A DNA stretch of 64,000 bases from Nocardiopsis quinghaiensis. GTDB taxonomy: Bacteria; Actinomycetota; Actinomycetes; Streptosporangiales; Streptosporangiaceae. The notes under the pieces are model-generated. The model made no database searches. It had not been told where the DNA came from and saw only the letters and a list, made by a program, of their open reading frames with translations. A program made the position numbers and the translations under genes. Position 1 is the first letter of the stretch, and the number at the start of each line of letters is the position of its first letter. Shown one piece after another: positions 41,121 through 50,262 of this stretch. The DNA is taken from assembly GCF_008638365.1 (NCBI RefSeq), contig NZ_ML703337.1:1-64000 (forward strand), read 5' to 3'.

Positions 41121-43118
41121 CTACTCCTCCTTCAGGGCGCTGAAGGAGTCGAGTGCCTCGGGGTTGGCCAGCGAGTCGCGGCTGGCGACCCTGTCGGGGT
41201 CCTCTCCCATGAGGATGCGCTTGACCGGCACCTCCAGGGCCTTGCCCGACAGGGTGCGGGGGACCGCGCTGATGGCGCGGACACGGTCGGGAACGTGGCG
41301 GGGGGAGCAGTCGGTGCGGATACGGCGGGCGATCTCCTTGGGGAGGTCGCCCTCGAGGTCGGCGCCCTCGCGCAGGACGGTGAACAGCTCGATCCTGGAG
41401 GAGCCGTCGGGCTGGGGCACGTCCACGACGAGGGCGTCGACGACCTCGTCGAGGGCGAGGACGGCACGGTAGATCTCACTGGTGCCCATGCGTACGCCGC
41501 CGCGGTTGATGGTGGAGTCGGAGCGGCCGTAGATGACGGCGGTGCCGCGGTCGGTGATCTCGATCCAGTCGCCGTGGCGCCAGATGCCCGGATAGACGGA
41601 GAAGTAGCTGTCGCGGAGGCGCTCGCCGCTGTCGTCCCCCCAGAGGAAGAGGGGCATGGACGGGGCCGGCTGGGTGACGACGAGTTCGCCGACCTCGTTG
41701 ACGAGTTCCCTGCCGTCGGGGTCCCAGGAGGCGACGGCCATGCCGAGGGCACGGGACTGGATCTCGCCCTCGTGGACCGGCAGGGTGGGCGTGCCGCCGA
41801 CCAGGCAGCTGCACACGTCGGTGCCGCCGGAGGTGGAGAACAGCCAGAGGTCCTCGCCGAACTCGTCGTAGACCCAGGCGAAGGCCTCGGGGCTGAGCGG
41901 GGATCCGGTGGAGCCGATGGCCTTGAGCCCGGACAGGTCGCGGCCCCGGCGGGGACTGACGCCCTCCTTCATGCAGGAGGAGAGGAACCCGGCGCTGGTG
42001 CCGAAGACGGTGGCCCCGGCGTCGGCGGCGAGGTCCCACAGGGCTCCCAGGTCGGGGGCCGCGGGGCTGCCGTCGTACAGGACGATGGAGGCCTTGGTCA
42101 GCAGGACGCTGACCAGGAAGTTCCACATCATCCAGCCGGTGGTGGTGAACCAGAAGACCCGGTCGTGCTCCTGGGCGTCCAGGTGCAGGTGCAGGTTCTT
42201 GAGCTGTTCGAGGAGGATGCCGCCGTGCCCCTGGACGATGGCCTTGGGCAGGCCGGTGGTGCCCGAGGAGTAGAGCACCCACAGGGGGTGGTCGAAGGGG
42301 ACGGGGGTGAACTCCAGCGCGGCTCCGGCTCCGGACTCCTCCAGCCGGCCCCAGGGGAGGGCGCCGTCGGGGGCGTCGCCGCCCGGGTGGAGGTAGTCGA
42401 GGAGGACGGTGTGCTCGACGGTGGGCAGAGCCGTGCGCAGTTCCTCCACGACCGGGCGGCGGTCGAAGTCCTTGCCGCCGTAGCGGTAGCCGTCGACGGC
42501 GAGGAGGACCTTGGGCTCGATCTGCGCGAAGCGGTCGATGACGCTGCGCACGCCGAAGTCCGGTGAGCAGGAGGACCAGACGGCGCCGAGGGAGGCCACG
42601 GCGTAGAACGCGGCGGCGGTCTCGGGCAGGTTGGGCAGGTAGGCGACCACGCGGTCGCCGGGGCCCACGCCGAGTTCGCGCAGTCCGGCGGCGATGGCGG
42701 CGGTCCGGCGGCGCAGTTCGCCCCAGGTCCACTCCCCCAGGGGCCGCAGCTCGGTGGCGTGCCGGATGGCGACGCGGTCGTCGTCACGGCCCTCGAAGAC
42801 GTGCTGGACGTAGTTGAGGGTGGCGCCGGGGAACCACTCGGCTCCGGGCATGGTCCGCTCGCCCAGGACCCGCTCGTAGGGGGTCTCGGAGCGGACGCCG
42901 TAGTACTCCCAGATCGACTCCCAGAAGCCGTCGACGTCGGTGACCGACCAGCGCCACAGGGAGTCGTAGTCGAAGGACGCGGGAGTGGCGTCCCCCTCTC
43001 CGAAGGACCGGACTCCCTTGTTCTCCGCGGCCCACCGGGCGAACGCGACGATGTTGGAGGAGGCGATCCTCTCCTCGTCGGGCTGCCAGAGCACACGGGG
43101 CACGCTGCTCTCCGTCAT
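41121..43118 (-). CDS. Acetoacetate--CoA ligase-like enzyme
   Basis: A 665-residue ANL-superfamily ligase. The N-terminal SIWEYYGV and MPGAEWFPGATLNYVQHVF are characteristic of acetoacetyl-CoA synthetases. The AMP-binding P-loop VLYSSGTTGLPKAIVQGHGG lies near 283-302, followed by GWMMWNFLVS and the A5/A8 motifs (STSGGTDV, GDWIEITDRG). The catalytic Lys in TLSGKALEVPVK is near the C-terminus. It activates acetoacetate to acetoacetyl-CoA via an adenylate. This connects to leucine degradation, which yields acetoacetate: a leucine-type carboxylase operon lies about 5.5 kb away on the other strand. ATG 43118 has GGAAGGCGGG upstream. No partner genes are adjacent. Confidence 0.88.
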   Translation of the reverse strand: MTESSVPRVLWQPDEERIASSNIVAFARWAAENKGVRSFGEGDATPASFDYDSLWRWSVTDVDGFWESIWEYYGVRSETPYERVLGERTMPGAEWFPGATLNYVQHVFEGRDDDRVAIRHATELRPLGEWTWGELRRRTAAIAAGLRELGVGPGDRVVAYLPNLPETAAAFYAVASLGAVWSSCSPDFGVRSVIDRFAQIEPKVLLAVDGYRYGGKDFDRRPVVEELRTALPTVEHTVLLDYLHPGGDAPDGALPWGRLEESGAGAALEFTPVPFDHPLWVLYSSGTTGLPKAIVQGHGGILLEQLKNLHLHLDAQEHDRVFWFTTTGWMMWNFLVSVLLTKASIVLYDGSPAAPDLGALWDLAADAGATVFGTSAGFLSSCMKEGVSPRRGRDLSGLKAIGSTGSPLSPEAFAWVYDEFGEDLWLFSTSGGTDVCSCLVGGTPTLPVHEGEIQSRALGMAVASWDPDGRELVNEVGELVVTQPAPSMPLFLWGDDSGERLRDSYFSVYPGIWRHGDWIEITDRGTAVIYGRSDSTINRGGVRMGTSEIYRAVLALDEVVDALVVDVPQPDGSSRIELFTVLREGADLEGDLPKEIARRIRTDCSPRHVPDRVRAISAVPRTLSGKALEVPVKRILMGEDPDRVASRDSLANPEALDSFSALKEE

Positions 43119-43353
43119 TGGCCCGCCTTCCCATTCGCGTGGCTGTGTGTTGCTGCGGGACCCATCTAACAACACCCCGCGAACGCGGCGACGCCCCGGC
43201 CTCGGGTTGGCGGGGGCCGGGGCGCGCACCGAGTGCGCAGGTCACCGGAGGGGAGCCGTGTCCGTGGGAAGTCCACACGGCGGCGGGCGGGAGGGCGTGG
43301 GAGCCCTCCATTGACATATGGGCCGGGGCCTCGGAAGGCCGGGTCCGGAGGGC

Positions 43354-44028
43354 TCAGGCCTCGCGCAGCGCGGCCACGGCGGCCACCGGGGAGTCGACCA
43401 CGAGGGAGCCGGTCGCCTCCAACCGGTCGCGGGACATCAGGCCGGTGGCGACCAGGACGGAGCGGGCCCCGGCCTCGCGGGCGGCGCGGGCGTCGTCGTC
43501 GATGTCGCCGACCAGCACGACCCGGGACGGGTCGATGCCCTGCAGGTCGAGGTGGCGCACCAGGTGCTCCGCCTTGGAGTCGTGCTCGGTCTCGAACCGG
43601 CGGCCGTCCACCCGGGTGAAGTGGGGGTTCAGTCCGCGCTCGGTGATGAGAGGCACCAGGTGCTCGTGCGAGGCCATGGACAGCAGGGACTGGGTTCCCC
43701 CGTTCCGGGCCCACTCGTGCAGCACGTCGGGAACGCCCACGCTCAGCTCGCAGGAGGGCAGGTGCTCCTGGTACCTGCTGTCGTAGAGCTGCTCGACCCG
43801 CTCCCACTCGCCGTCCTCCAGGGCACGTCCGAGGAGCTCCTCGTAGCAGGGGACGAGGGGGCGCCGGAAGACGGAGCGCCAGTAGTCCATCTCCACGGGG
43901 TCGCGGCCGAACAGCTCGCACACGGCGTTCACCGCCGCGAGGTTGGCGTGGTTGTCGTCCAGGAGGGTGCCGTTCCAGTCCCAGACGATGTGGGTGGTGT
44001 CGTGTCGGTCAAAAGTCGTCTCAGCCAT
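43354..44028 (-). CDS. HAD-family phosphatase
   Basis: A 224-residue haloacid-dehalogenase phosphatase similar to phosphoglycolate phosphatases. Motif I is VWDWNGTLLDD with nucleophile Asp17; the usual second Asp is Asn19, a variant known in this family. An alpha-helical cap with RSVFRRPLVPCYEELLGRAL follows, then motif II near LLSMASHEHLVPL and motif IV RVVLVGDIDDDARAAREAGA. The substrate is unknown. ATG 44028 is preferred; an in-frame GTG three codons before it is possible. The gene is isolated, and the next gene starts upstream in the same direction 69 bases away. Confidence 0.85.
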   Translation of the reverse strand: MAETTFDRHDTTHIVWDWNGTLLDDNHANLAAVNAVCELFGRDPVEMDYWRSVFRRPLVPCYEELLGRALEDGEWERVEQLYDSRYQEHLPSCELSVGVPDVLHEWARNGGTQSLLSMASHEHLVPLITERGLNPHFTRVDGRRFETEHDSKAEHLVRHLDLQGIDPSRVVLVGDIDDDARAAREAGARSVLVATGLMSRDRLEATGSLVVDSPVAAVAALREA

Positions 44029-44097
44029 TGGCTGCACTTTACGGGCACTCGTCCGGGTACGGATATGCGTTCTACACCACCTCGGCCCGGGCCCACG

Positions 44098-44751
44098 TCA
44101 CTCCGGACCCGCGCCGCCGACCCGGCGGTGCTCCCCGTCCTCGCGCCGTTCGCGGCGCAGGCGTCGCCCGCGCCGTGCCGCCCACACACCGGCCAGCACC
44201 ATGAGCGGGAACACGACGAGGACGAGGACGGGCAGCAGGAGGGCCGCCAGCGAGGTGACGAGGCTGGCCGCGTCCTCCAGGAAGGAGACGGCCGGGGCGG
44301 CGCAGCCGGCGGTCATGGTGTTGACGACCGGCCGGGCCAGGGCCTTGACCAGGTGGAAGAGCAGGGCGATGACCACGCCCGCGACGACCGGCCCCCAGGA
44401 GGCCCCCTCCCCCGCGGCGGTACCGGACGCGGCGCCGGTGATCTCGGTGAGTTCGGTGAGTTCCACGGCGGAGGCGCCCGCACCGAAGGTGATTCCGCCG
44501 GAGGTGGGGCGCACGACGGTCTGGAGGACGTCGTTGGCGCTGTCGAACGCGGGCACCTTGTCGGCGACGAACTCCACGACCAGCAGCACGGTGAGGACCA
44601 CGAGGGTGACGGGGTGCTCGATCCACTGCCAGGACTCGCCGAGCGGGACCAGGTCGGTGAAGCGGGCGATCAGCCCGACCGCCAGGAGGGGGATGTAGGC
44701 GTTGAGCCCCGCGGCGGAGGCCAGGCCCAGACCCGTGAGTGTGGCGAACAT
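44098..44751 (-). CDS. DUF4126-like membrane protein
   Basis: A 217-residue protein starting MFATLTGLGLASAAGLNAYI followed by PLLAVGLIARF, the typical opening of DUF4126 proteins. VLLVVEFVADKVPAFDSAND and VVRPTSGGITFGAGAS are the other conserved stretches. Five or so hydrophobic spans and a basic Arg-rich C-terminus (RRGRRLRRERRE) indicate an inner-membrane protein with cytoplasmic tail. Biochemical role unknown. ATG 44751 has GAAGGAAG upstream. An acidic Gly/Ala loop near 105-125 is specific to this protein. It lies 108 bases after the small DUF2630-like gene. Confidence 0.8.
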   Translation of the reverse strand: MFATLTGLGLASAAGLNAYIPLLAVGLIARFTDLVPLGESWQWIEHPVTLVVLTVLLVVEFVADKVPAFDSANDVLQTVVRPTSGGITFGAGASAVELTELTEITGAASGTAAGEGASWGPVVAGVVIALLFHLVKALARPVVNTMTAGCAAPAVSFLEDAASLVTSLAALLLPVLVLVVFPLMVLAGVWAARRGRRLRRERREDGEHRRVGGAGPE

Positions 44752-44859
44752 GCGCTTCCTTCTGTGCTCCGGAGGGGGCGGGACCGCGCGGTTCCCGCCC
44801 CGGCGCCCGTGTACCCGTGTTGACGCTCGTGGAGCACGTGAGGTTTCGCCTTTCGGTGC

Positions 44860-45105
44860 CTACTGCCGGTAGTTCTCGACCTCGGAGGCGGGCCGGACCT
44901 CGGCCTCGTCGGGATCCTGGTCGAACTCGCCGCGGGCCCGCCGCTGCCGGAGCAGGTCCCAGCACTGGTCGAGCGCCGTCTCGACCTCCCGCATACGGGT
45001 GCGCTCGCCCGGGCCCAGCCCCTCGGAGGTGGAGCGGAGCGTGTGCTCCTCGTCGATCAGCCCTCGGATGGTGGCCATGATGTCGTTCTCGACCCTGTCG
45101 TTCAT
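44860..45105 (-). CDS. Small DUF2630-like protein
   Basis: An 81-residue charged, helical protein beginning MNDRVENDIMATIRGLIDEE, then EHTLRSTSEGLGPGERTRMREV and ALDQCWDLLRQRRARGE, ending EVENYRQ. The pattern (short N-terminus, LIDEEHxLR, LDQCWDLLRQRRA) is that of DUF2630, a small actinobacterial family of unknown role. It may form a coiled-coil dimer. The ATG at 45105 has only a weak ribosome-binding site (GGCGGT). Upstream frame extensions to 45603 have different composition and are not used. Confidence 0.78.
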   Translation of the reverse strand: MNDRVENDIMATIRGLIDEEHTLRSTSEGLGPGERTRMREVETALDQCWDLLRQRRARGEFDQDPDEAEVRPASEVENYRQ

Positions 45106-45348
45106 ACCGCCATGGTGGGCGCGACCCGGGAGCCGGGCAAGGACCCCGCACCCGCGATTCACGCGGTCGGGACCCGGCGTTGACGGCCGGCGGCGGGTGC
45201 CGGGACCCGGCCGCGGCCCCCGTCCCGGCGCTCCGGTACCGGCGTCCGCTCCCCGTTCGTCTGGGAAACTCCTGTTACGGCCACATCGGCAACGCGCACC
45301 CGCGAGGGGCGCGTACCGGCGGAATGCGTTCCCACACCCCGTCGTTGG

Positions 45349-45365
45349 ATACCGCGAGGGGGTAT
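45349..45365 (+). promoter_or_regulatory. CsoR-type operator
   Basis: ATACCGCGAGGGGGTAT shows the G/C-tract pseudopalindrome with ATACC/GGTAT ends known for CsoR sites of Streptomyces and mycobacteria. It ends 40 bases before the csoR-like ATG and presumably overlaps the promoter, giving copper-relieved autorepression. Confidence 0.7.
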
Positions 45366-45405
45366 GGTAATGGCATCTGGGCAGGAACGACACGGAAGCG
45401 GGAGC

Positions 45406-45696
45406 ATGGCTGCGACCCACGGTTACAGTAACGACAAGCAGAACCACATCAACCGGCTGCGCCGTATCGAGGGGCAGATCCGTGGTCTGCAGCGGATGGT
45501 CGAGTCCGACCAGTACTGCATCGACATCCTGACCCAGACCGCGGCGGCGAACAAGGCGCTGCAGTCCTTCGCGCTGTCCATGCTCGACGAACACCTCAAG
45601 CACTGTGTGGCCAACGCCGTCGCCAACGGCGGCGAGGAGGCGGACGAGAAGGTGCGCGAGGCCTCCGACGCGATCGCCCGCCTGGTCCGGTCCTGA
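45406..45696 (+). CDS. csoR: CsoR-type copper-sensing repressor
   Basis: A 96-residue all-helical regulator. The copper-site residues are in the canonical places: Cys38 in SDQYCIDILTQ, His63 and Cys67 in DEHLKHCV (compare Cys36, His61, Cys65 of M. tuberculosis CsoR). The DNA-contact region NHINRLRRIEGQIRGLQRMV is also typical. Binding of Cu(I) would release the operator at 45349. ATG 45406 has AAGCGGGAG upstream; an ATG at 45370 or GTG 45364 lies too near the operator. No copper ATPase or chaperone gene is adjacent, so it controls targets elsewhere or only itself. Confidence 0.88.
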   Translation: MAATHGYSNDKQNHINRLRRIEGQIRGLQRMVESDQYCIDILTQTAAANKALQSFALSMLDEHLKHCVANAVANGGEEADEKVREASDAIARLVRS

Positions 45697-45784
45697 CCCG
45701 CGGCCCGCGTGTCGACCAGCCGCTCCCCGCGACTGGTCGACCGGTGCGCGCCGGGGGTGTCCGCACCCGGGCCCGGTACGCCCC

Positions 45785-47161
45785 TCAGGCCTCGCCGTAG
45801 CGTTCGCGCAGGTTGTCCAGTAGGCGCGCGCCCTCCCTGCGCGTGGACTGCGCGTCCAGGTAGTCGACCGCCTCGTTGGCCACGAACGACGAGGGCCGTC
45901 CTCCGTCGGCGAATCCCAGGCGCGAGATGTCGCCGCCGGTGAAGGCCCGGATTCCCCAGTTGCCCAGGATGCGCGCCCGCGCGGTCGCGGAGGGCACCGA
46001 CAGCATGTGGTAGCCGCGGGTGACGCCCAGCGCCGGTAGCCCGCTCAGCTCCGTCTGCATGACGCGTGCGAGCGCGTCGTTCCCGCTCAGGTCCACCACC
46101 AGGCCCATGTCCCTGTGCCGGAACTCCTTCATCGGGCGCCCCAGGACGGACGAGACCACGTTCTCGGCGACGGTGGACGCCTGACGCGTGGCGTACTGGG
46201 CGGTCGGCGGGCAGTAGTCGCTCTCCTCGTGCGAGAGGTTGGGCACCGCCGCGGCGTCGCCGATCGCGAACACGTCGTCGAGGCCGGGCACCCGCAGGTC
46301 GGAGCCCACCTCCAGGCGGCCCTTCTGGGTGGGCTTGTCCAGGGTCTCCATCAGCGGGCTGGGCGAGACGCCCGCCGTCCAGATGAGGGTGCGGCAGGGC
46401 AGGGCGCGACCGTCGGTGAGGACCACCTTGTCGGCGGTCACCTCGCGCACGGACACCTCCAACTTGACCTCGATGCCCATGGAGCGCAGCAGGTCGAGCG
46501 CCTTGCGGCCGAGGCGGTCACCGAGTTCGGGCAGTACCTTGGGCGCGATGTCGACCAGGTGCCAGCGGATCACCGAGCGCAGGTCCGGGTAGCGCTTGGC
46601 CGCCTCCTCGCACAGGCGCATGAGTGAGGCCGCGGTCTCCACGCCGGTGTAGCTGCCGCCGACGACGACGAAACGGCAGCGCTCCTCGCGTTCGGCCGGG
46701 TCGCGGCTGTCGTTGGCCAGTTCCAGCTGTGAGAGCACGTGGTCGCGCAGGAGCACCGCCTCGGCCAGGGTCTTGGCGCCGTAGGCGTGCTCGGACAGAC
46801 CGGGGATGTCGAAGGCCCGGGTGACTCCGCCGGGAGCCATGACCAACCGGTCGTAGCGGACCGGGGCGAGTTCGCCGGTGGGCCGCCGTACGACGACCAC
46901 GCGGTCCTGGGTGTCCACACCGATGGCGTGCCCGGGAATGAGCCTGGTCTGCTTGGTGAGCCGGTGCACGGACATGGCTACCGACTGCGGTGTGAGCAGT
47001 CCCGAGGCCACCTGGGGCAACAGCGGGCTGTAGAGCATGTAGTCGTGCGGCGCGACGAGGGCGATGTCAGCCGCACCCGCCGGAATACGGCGTTCGAGGT
47101 GGCGCAGGGTGTGCAGACCGCCAAAACCCGCGCCGACCACCACGATCCGAGGCCGAGACAT
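45785..47161 (-). CDS. Type II NADH dehydrogenase-like flavoprotein
   Basis: A 458-residue two-dinucleotide-fold oxidoreductase. FAD-binding motif RIVVVGAGFGGLHTLRHLE at 5-23, YMLYSPLLPQVASGLL (quinone-side segment), NAD-binding VVVGGSYTGVETAASL near 165-180, then LIWTAGVSPSPLME and VFAIGDAAAVPN (FAD ATGD motif). The C-terminal membrane-association region has YHMLSVPSATARARILGNW. Such enzymes oxidise NADH and reduce (mena)quinone at the inner face of the membrane without proton pumping. Starting at ATG 47161 with GGAGCG upstream. It converges on csoR, and a regulatory link is not evident. Confidence 0.87.
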   Translation of the reverse strand: MSRPRIVVVGAGFGGLHTLRHLERRIPAGAADIALVAPHDYMLYSPLLPQVASGLLTPQSVAMSVHRLTKQTRLIPGHAIGVDTQDRVVVVRRPTGELAPVRYDRLVMAPGGVTRAFDIPGLSEHAYGAKTLAEAVLLRDHVLSQLELANDSRDPAEREERCRFVVVGGSYTGVETAASLMRLCEEAAKRYPDLRSVIRWHLVDIAPKVLPELGDRLGRKALDLLRSMGIEVKLEVSVREVTADKVVLTDGRALPCRTLIWTAGVSPSPLMETLDKPTQKGRLEVGSDLRVPGLDDVFAIGDAAAVPNLSHEESDYCPPTAQYATRQASTVAENVVSSVLGRPMKEFRHRDMGLVVDLSGNDALARVMQTELSGLPALGVTRGYHMLSVPSATARARILGNWGIRAFTGGDISRLGFADGGRPSSFVANEAVDYLDAQSTRREGARLLDNLRERYGEA

Positions 47162-47477
47162 ATGTGCAGCGCTCCTTCTCCGTGTCGTGGGGCGGGACGC
47201 GCCCTGCGTGCGTCTGTAGCCGAGTGCGTCCGCAGCCGTTCGGACGCAGCACTACCCACTTCGCCGTGGCCAATGTATGGAGCGGACGGGCCGCCCGCCG
47301 GTTTCCGCGCACGGTGTTCCGAGGGCTTTGCCCGTTCTTGGCGGGCCCTGCGCGAGAACGGGTCCGCGACCGCCCCGAAACTCCCGTACCTGGGGGTTCG
47401 TGGACACTAGTGACCTTGTGTTACAGAATCATCACGGAAAGTACTGGAGTCTGACTCGGAAGGAGTCGTGAACACCT
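47162..47477. promoter_or_regulatory. Divergent region between NADH dehydrogenase and secreted protein
   Basis: 316 bases without a gene. CCCGTTCT (47331-47338) and AGAACGGG (47355-47362) are a perfect inverted repeat; an A/T-rich stretch near 47408-47450 precedes the secreted protein, with GGAAGGAG at 47459-47466 as ribosome-binding site. Promoters for both genes must lie here but are not assigned. Confidence 0.5.
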
Positions 47478-47735
47478 ATGCGTATGTTCACCAGGATCGC
47501 CGCCGCGACCGTGCTGGCCGGAGGACTGACGGTGTCCGGGGCGGGAGCCGCCCTCGCCGACCCCCGGGAGGAGGGGATCCTCGGCCATGTCCTCAGCGAC
47601 CTGTTGGGGCCGCACGTCCCTGACGCGGGGAGCCTCCAGGCCGACCCCTCCCCGGCGGACACCGGCGCTCCGGAGGCGAACACGCCCGGGGGGACCATGA
47701 CACCCGCGCCGGGGACCGGCGACGCCCTGCCGTAG
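47478..47735 (+). CDS. Small secreted protein
   Basis: An 85-residue preprotein: MRMFTRIAAATVLAGGLTVS is followed by GAGAALADP, a Sec signal peptide likely cleaved after ALA (about residue 27). The mature 58 residues include a short amphipathic part (EEGILGHVLSDLLGPHVP) and a Pro/Ala/Thr-rich acidic tail, without cysteines. It has no family I recognise and is too short and Cys-free for a chaplin. GGAAGGAG lies 11 bases before ATG 47478, a long spacing; ATG 47484 would be slightly longer still. No operon partner. Confidence 0.68.
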   Translation: MRMFTRIAAATVLAGGLTVSGAGAALADPREEGILGHVLSDLLGPHVPDAGSLQADPSPADTGAPEANTPGGTMTPAPGTGDALP

Positions 47736-47935
47736 GGAAAACGCGGGCCGGTGTGCGGGCGGATCCCGGAAGGCGGACCGCGGACCGCGCACCGCTCCGG
47801 GCGCGGGACCGGCCAGCCTCGGCGCCGCTCCCCGCCCGGATTCCGCCCTCCGTCCCGGAGGCACCCCCCACGAGGTCCCCCCGGTTCCCGTGCGATCCCC
47901 CACGCACCACGTTCACGGCCTCCCCGCTCCCCCGT

Positions 47936-48520
47936 TCAGAGCGGCGGCGCGGCGGGCACGGTCAGGGCGGCCCTCCCCATGTCCAGCAGCAACTGCGCCA
48001 TCCGCCGGCGCGACAGTTCTCCCCGGCTGTGCGGAGTGGAGTTGAGCAGCCCGAGCGCCGCGTGCACGGCGGCGCGCAGAACGGCGGGCGAGGCGCCCGG
48101 GCGCAGCTCGGCGAGCACACCCACCCACTGTTCGACGTAACCGCGCTGGAGGCGGCGCACCCGGCGCCGGTCGGTGTCGGTGAGGTTGCCCAGCTCACGG
48201 TCGTGCACGGTGATCAGGGCGGGCTCGTCCAGCGCGAAGGCGATGTGCCCGCGCAGCAGCGCGTCCAGGGCCTCCTCAGCGCCCACCGCCTGGGCCACCA
48301 GTTCCCGGCCCCGGCCCGCCAGACGATCGCTGACGTCCACCAGCACCTCGCCGAGCAGGGCCTGTTTGCCGGGGAAGTGCCGGTACAGGGCGGGGCCGGT
48401 GGTGCCGACGGCGCGCCCGAGGTCGTCGATGGACACACCCCGGTAACCGTGCTCGGCGAAGAGCCGCGCCGCCGCAGCCAGGATCGCCGTCCTGCGCCGA
48501 CCCGCGGGTCTGACCGCCAT
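47936..48520 (-). CDS. TetR-family regulator divergent from the carboxylase operon
   Basis: A 194-residue TetR-type protein. HTH: RTAILAAAARLFAEHGYRGV, SIDDLGRAVGTTGPALYRHF, PGKQALLGEVLVDVSDRL (residues about 10-66). The C-terminal ligand domain has VRRLQRGYVEQWVGVLAELR and VHAALGLLNSTPHSRGELSR; this C-terminal motif is seen in the SACE_7040/AcrR-like regulators of acyl-CoA genes. It is divergent from the acyl-CoA carboxylase operon with two palindromic sites in between, so it most likely represses that operon and itself. The inducer would be a branched acyl-CoA. Confidence 0.86.
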   Translation of the reverse strand: MAVRPAGRRRTAILAAAARLFAEHGYRGVSIDDLGRAVGTTGPALYRHFPGKQALLGEVLVDVSDRLAGRGRELVAQAVGAEEALDALLRGHIAFALDEPALITVHDRELGNLTDTDRRRVRRLQRGYVEQWVGVLAELRPGASPAVLRAAVHAALGLLNSTPHSRGELSRRRMAQLLLDMGRAALTVPAAPPL

Positions 48521-48565
48521 CGACCCCTCCTCCTCGCACTGGTGACGCTCCGGGCCTGGACACCC

Positions 48566-48609
48566 ATGTTAGTAGTTACTAACATCGCAGATGTTAGTGA
48601 GCATTAACA
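48566..48609. promoter_or_regulatory. Tandem TetR operators in the divergent promoter
   Basis: ATGTTAGTAGTTACTAACAT (48566-48585) is a 20-base palindrome, 9-bp arms with GT between. Six bases on, TGTTA (48592-48596) and TAACA (48605-48609) form a second, weaker copy of the same TGTTAGT motif. Both lie between the divergent TetR and carboxylase genes, and the second ends 20 bases before the carboxylase ATG. Confidence 0.8.
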
Positions 48610-48629
48610 CCCCTCCACGAGAGGACAAC

Positions 48630-50255
48630 ATGAGCAGGGCATCTGTGCTCGGCACCGCGGTGGACACCGCCGGGCCCGCCTTCGCCGCCAACGACGCGGC
48701 GAACCGCGCCCTCGCCCTGGAGCTGCGCGAGCGGATCGCGACCGCCGCTCTGGGCGGCCCGGAGAAGACCCGGGCACGGCACGTCGAACGCGGCAAACTC
48801 CTGCCGCGCGACCGTGTCGACCTCCTCCTGGACCCCGGCTCCCCCTTCCTGGAGATCTCGCCCCTGGCCGCCTACGGGCTCTACGGCCGGGACGGCCAGG
48901 ACGCCCCCGGCGCCGGGATGATCGCGGGCGTGGGCCGCGTCATGGGCCGCCCGATGGTCGTGGTCGCCAACGACGCCACGGTCAAGGGCGGCAGCTACTA
49001 CCCCATGACCGTCAAGAAGCACCTGCGCGCCCAGGAGGTGGCGCTGCACAACCGGCTGCCGTGCGTCTACCTCGCCGACTCCGGCGGCGCGTTCCTGCCC
49101 ATGCAGGACGACGTGTTCCCCGACCGTGAGCACTTCGGCCGGATCTTCTACAACCAGGCCACCATGTCCAGGCTGGGCATCCCGCAGATCGCGGCGGTAC
49201 TGGGCTCGTGCACGGCGGGCGGCGCCTACGTTCCGGCGATGAGCGACGAGGCGGTCATCGTCCGCGACCAGGGCACGATCTTCCTGGGCGGCCCTCCCCT
49301 GGTGAAGGCCGCCACCGGCGAGGTCGTCACCGCCGAGGAGCTGGGCGGCGGCGACCTGCACTCGCGGATCTCGGGGGTCACCGACCACCTGGCCGACGAC
49401 GACGCCCACGCCCTGACCGTCGTCCGGCGCATCGCCGACACCCTGGGGCCGCCCGACCCTCCCGCCTGGGAGGTGCGCGAGCCCCGTCCCCCGGCGCTGG
49501 ACCCCGAGGAGCTGTACGGGGTGGTGCCCGCCGACACCCGTACCCCCTACGACGTGCGCGAGGTCATCGGCCGTGTCGTGGACGGCAGCGAGTTCACCGA
49601 GTTCAAGGCCGAGTACGGCACCACGCTGGTCACCGGGTTCGCGCACGTCCACGGCCACCCGGTCGGGATCGTGGCCAACAACGGCATCCTGTTCGCCGAG
49701 TCCGCGCTCAAGGGAGCCCACTTCATCGAGCTGTGCGACCGGCGCGGCGTACCGCTGGTGTTCCTGCAGAACATCTCCGGATTCATGGTGGGGCGCGACT
49801 ACGAGGCGGGCGGCATCGCCAAGCACGGCGCGAAGATGGTCACCGCGGTGGCGTGCGCCCGGGTCCCCAAGTTCACCGTGGTCATCGGCGGCTCCTTCGG
49901 CGCGGGCAACTACAGCATGTGCGGCCGGGCCTACTCCCCCCGCTTCCTGTGGATGTGGCCGGGCGCCCGCATCTCGGTGATGGGCGGCGAGCAGGCCGCC
50001 TCGGTGCTCTCCACCGTCCGCCGCGACCAGCTCGCCGCGCGCGGCGAGGAGTGGTCCGCCGAGGACGAGGAGGATTTCAAGGCCCCCATCCGCGACCAGT
50101 ACGAGGAGCAGGGCAGCCCGTACTACTCCACCGCGCGCCTGTGGGACGACGGTGTGATCGACCCCGCCGACACCCGCGACGTGCTCGCCATGGCCCTGTC
50201 CGCCGCCCGCCACGTACCGCTGGAACCGGTGGGCTACGGCGTCTTCCGGATGTGA
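48630..50255 (+). CDS. Acyl-CoA carboxylase beta subunit (methylcrotonyl-CoA carboxylase type)
   Basis: A 541-residue carboxyltransferase. [37 protein letters not shown] and [20 protein letters not shown] are the methylcrotonyl-CoA carboxylase beta hallmarks. It continues with [37 protein letters not shown], [20 protein letters not shown] and [20 protein letters not shown]. It would carboxylate 3-methylcrotonyl-CoA in leucine breakdown. ATG 48630 has GAGAGGAC upstream and the TetR operators before it. Compared with the beta subunit at 13978, this one keeps the [17 protein letters not shown] loop, so the two systems have different substrates or origins. Confidence 0.9.
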   Translation: MSRASVLGTAVDTAGPAFAANDAANRALALELRERIATAALGGPEKTRARHVERGKLLPRDRVDLLLDPGSPFLEISPLAAYGLYGRDGQDAPGAGMIAGVGRVMGRPMVVVANDATVKGGSYYPMTVKKHLRAQEVALHNRLPCVYLADSGGAFLPMQDDVFPDREHFGRIFYNQATMSRLGIPQIAAVLGSCTAGGAYVPAMSDEAVIVRDQGTIFLGGPPLVKAATGEVVTAEELGGGDLHSRISGVTDHLADDDAHALTVVRRIADTLGPPDPPAWEVREPRPPALDPEELYGVVPADTRTPYDVREVIGRVVDGSEFTEFKAEYGTTLVTGFAHVHGHPVGIVANNGILFAESALKGAHFIELCDRRGVPLVFLQNISGFMVGRDYEAGGIAKHGAKMVTAVACARVPKFTVVIGGSFGAGNYSMCGRAYSPRFLWMWPGARISVMGGEQAASVLSTVRRDQLAARGEEWSAEDEEDFKAPIRDQYEEQGSPYYSTARLWDDGVIDPADTRDVLAMALSAARHVPLEPVGYGVFRM

Positions 50256-50262
50256 GGAACCC

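Noticed and set aside
47478-47735. Chaplin or lantibiotic precursor
   Set aside because: Secreted and short, but without cysteines, chaplin repeats or modification genes beside it.
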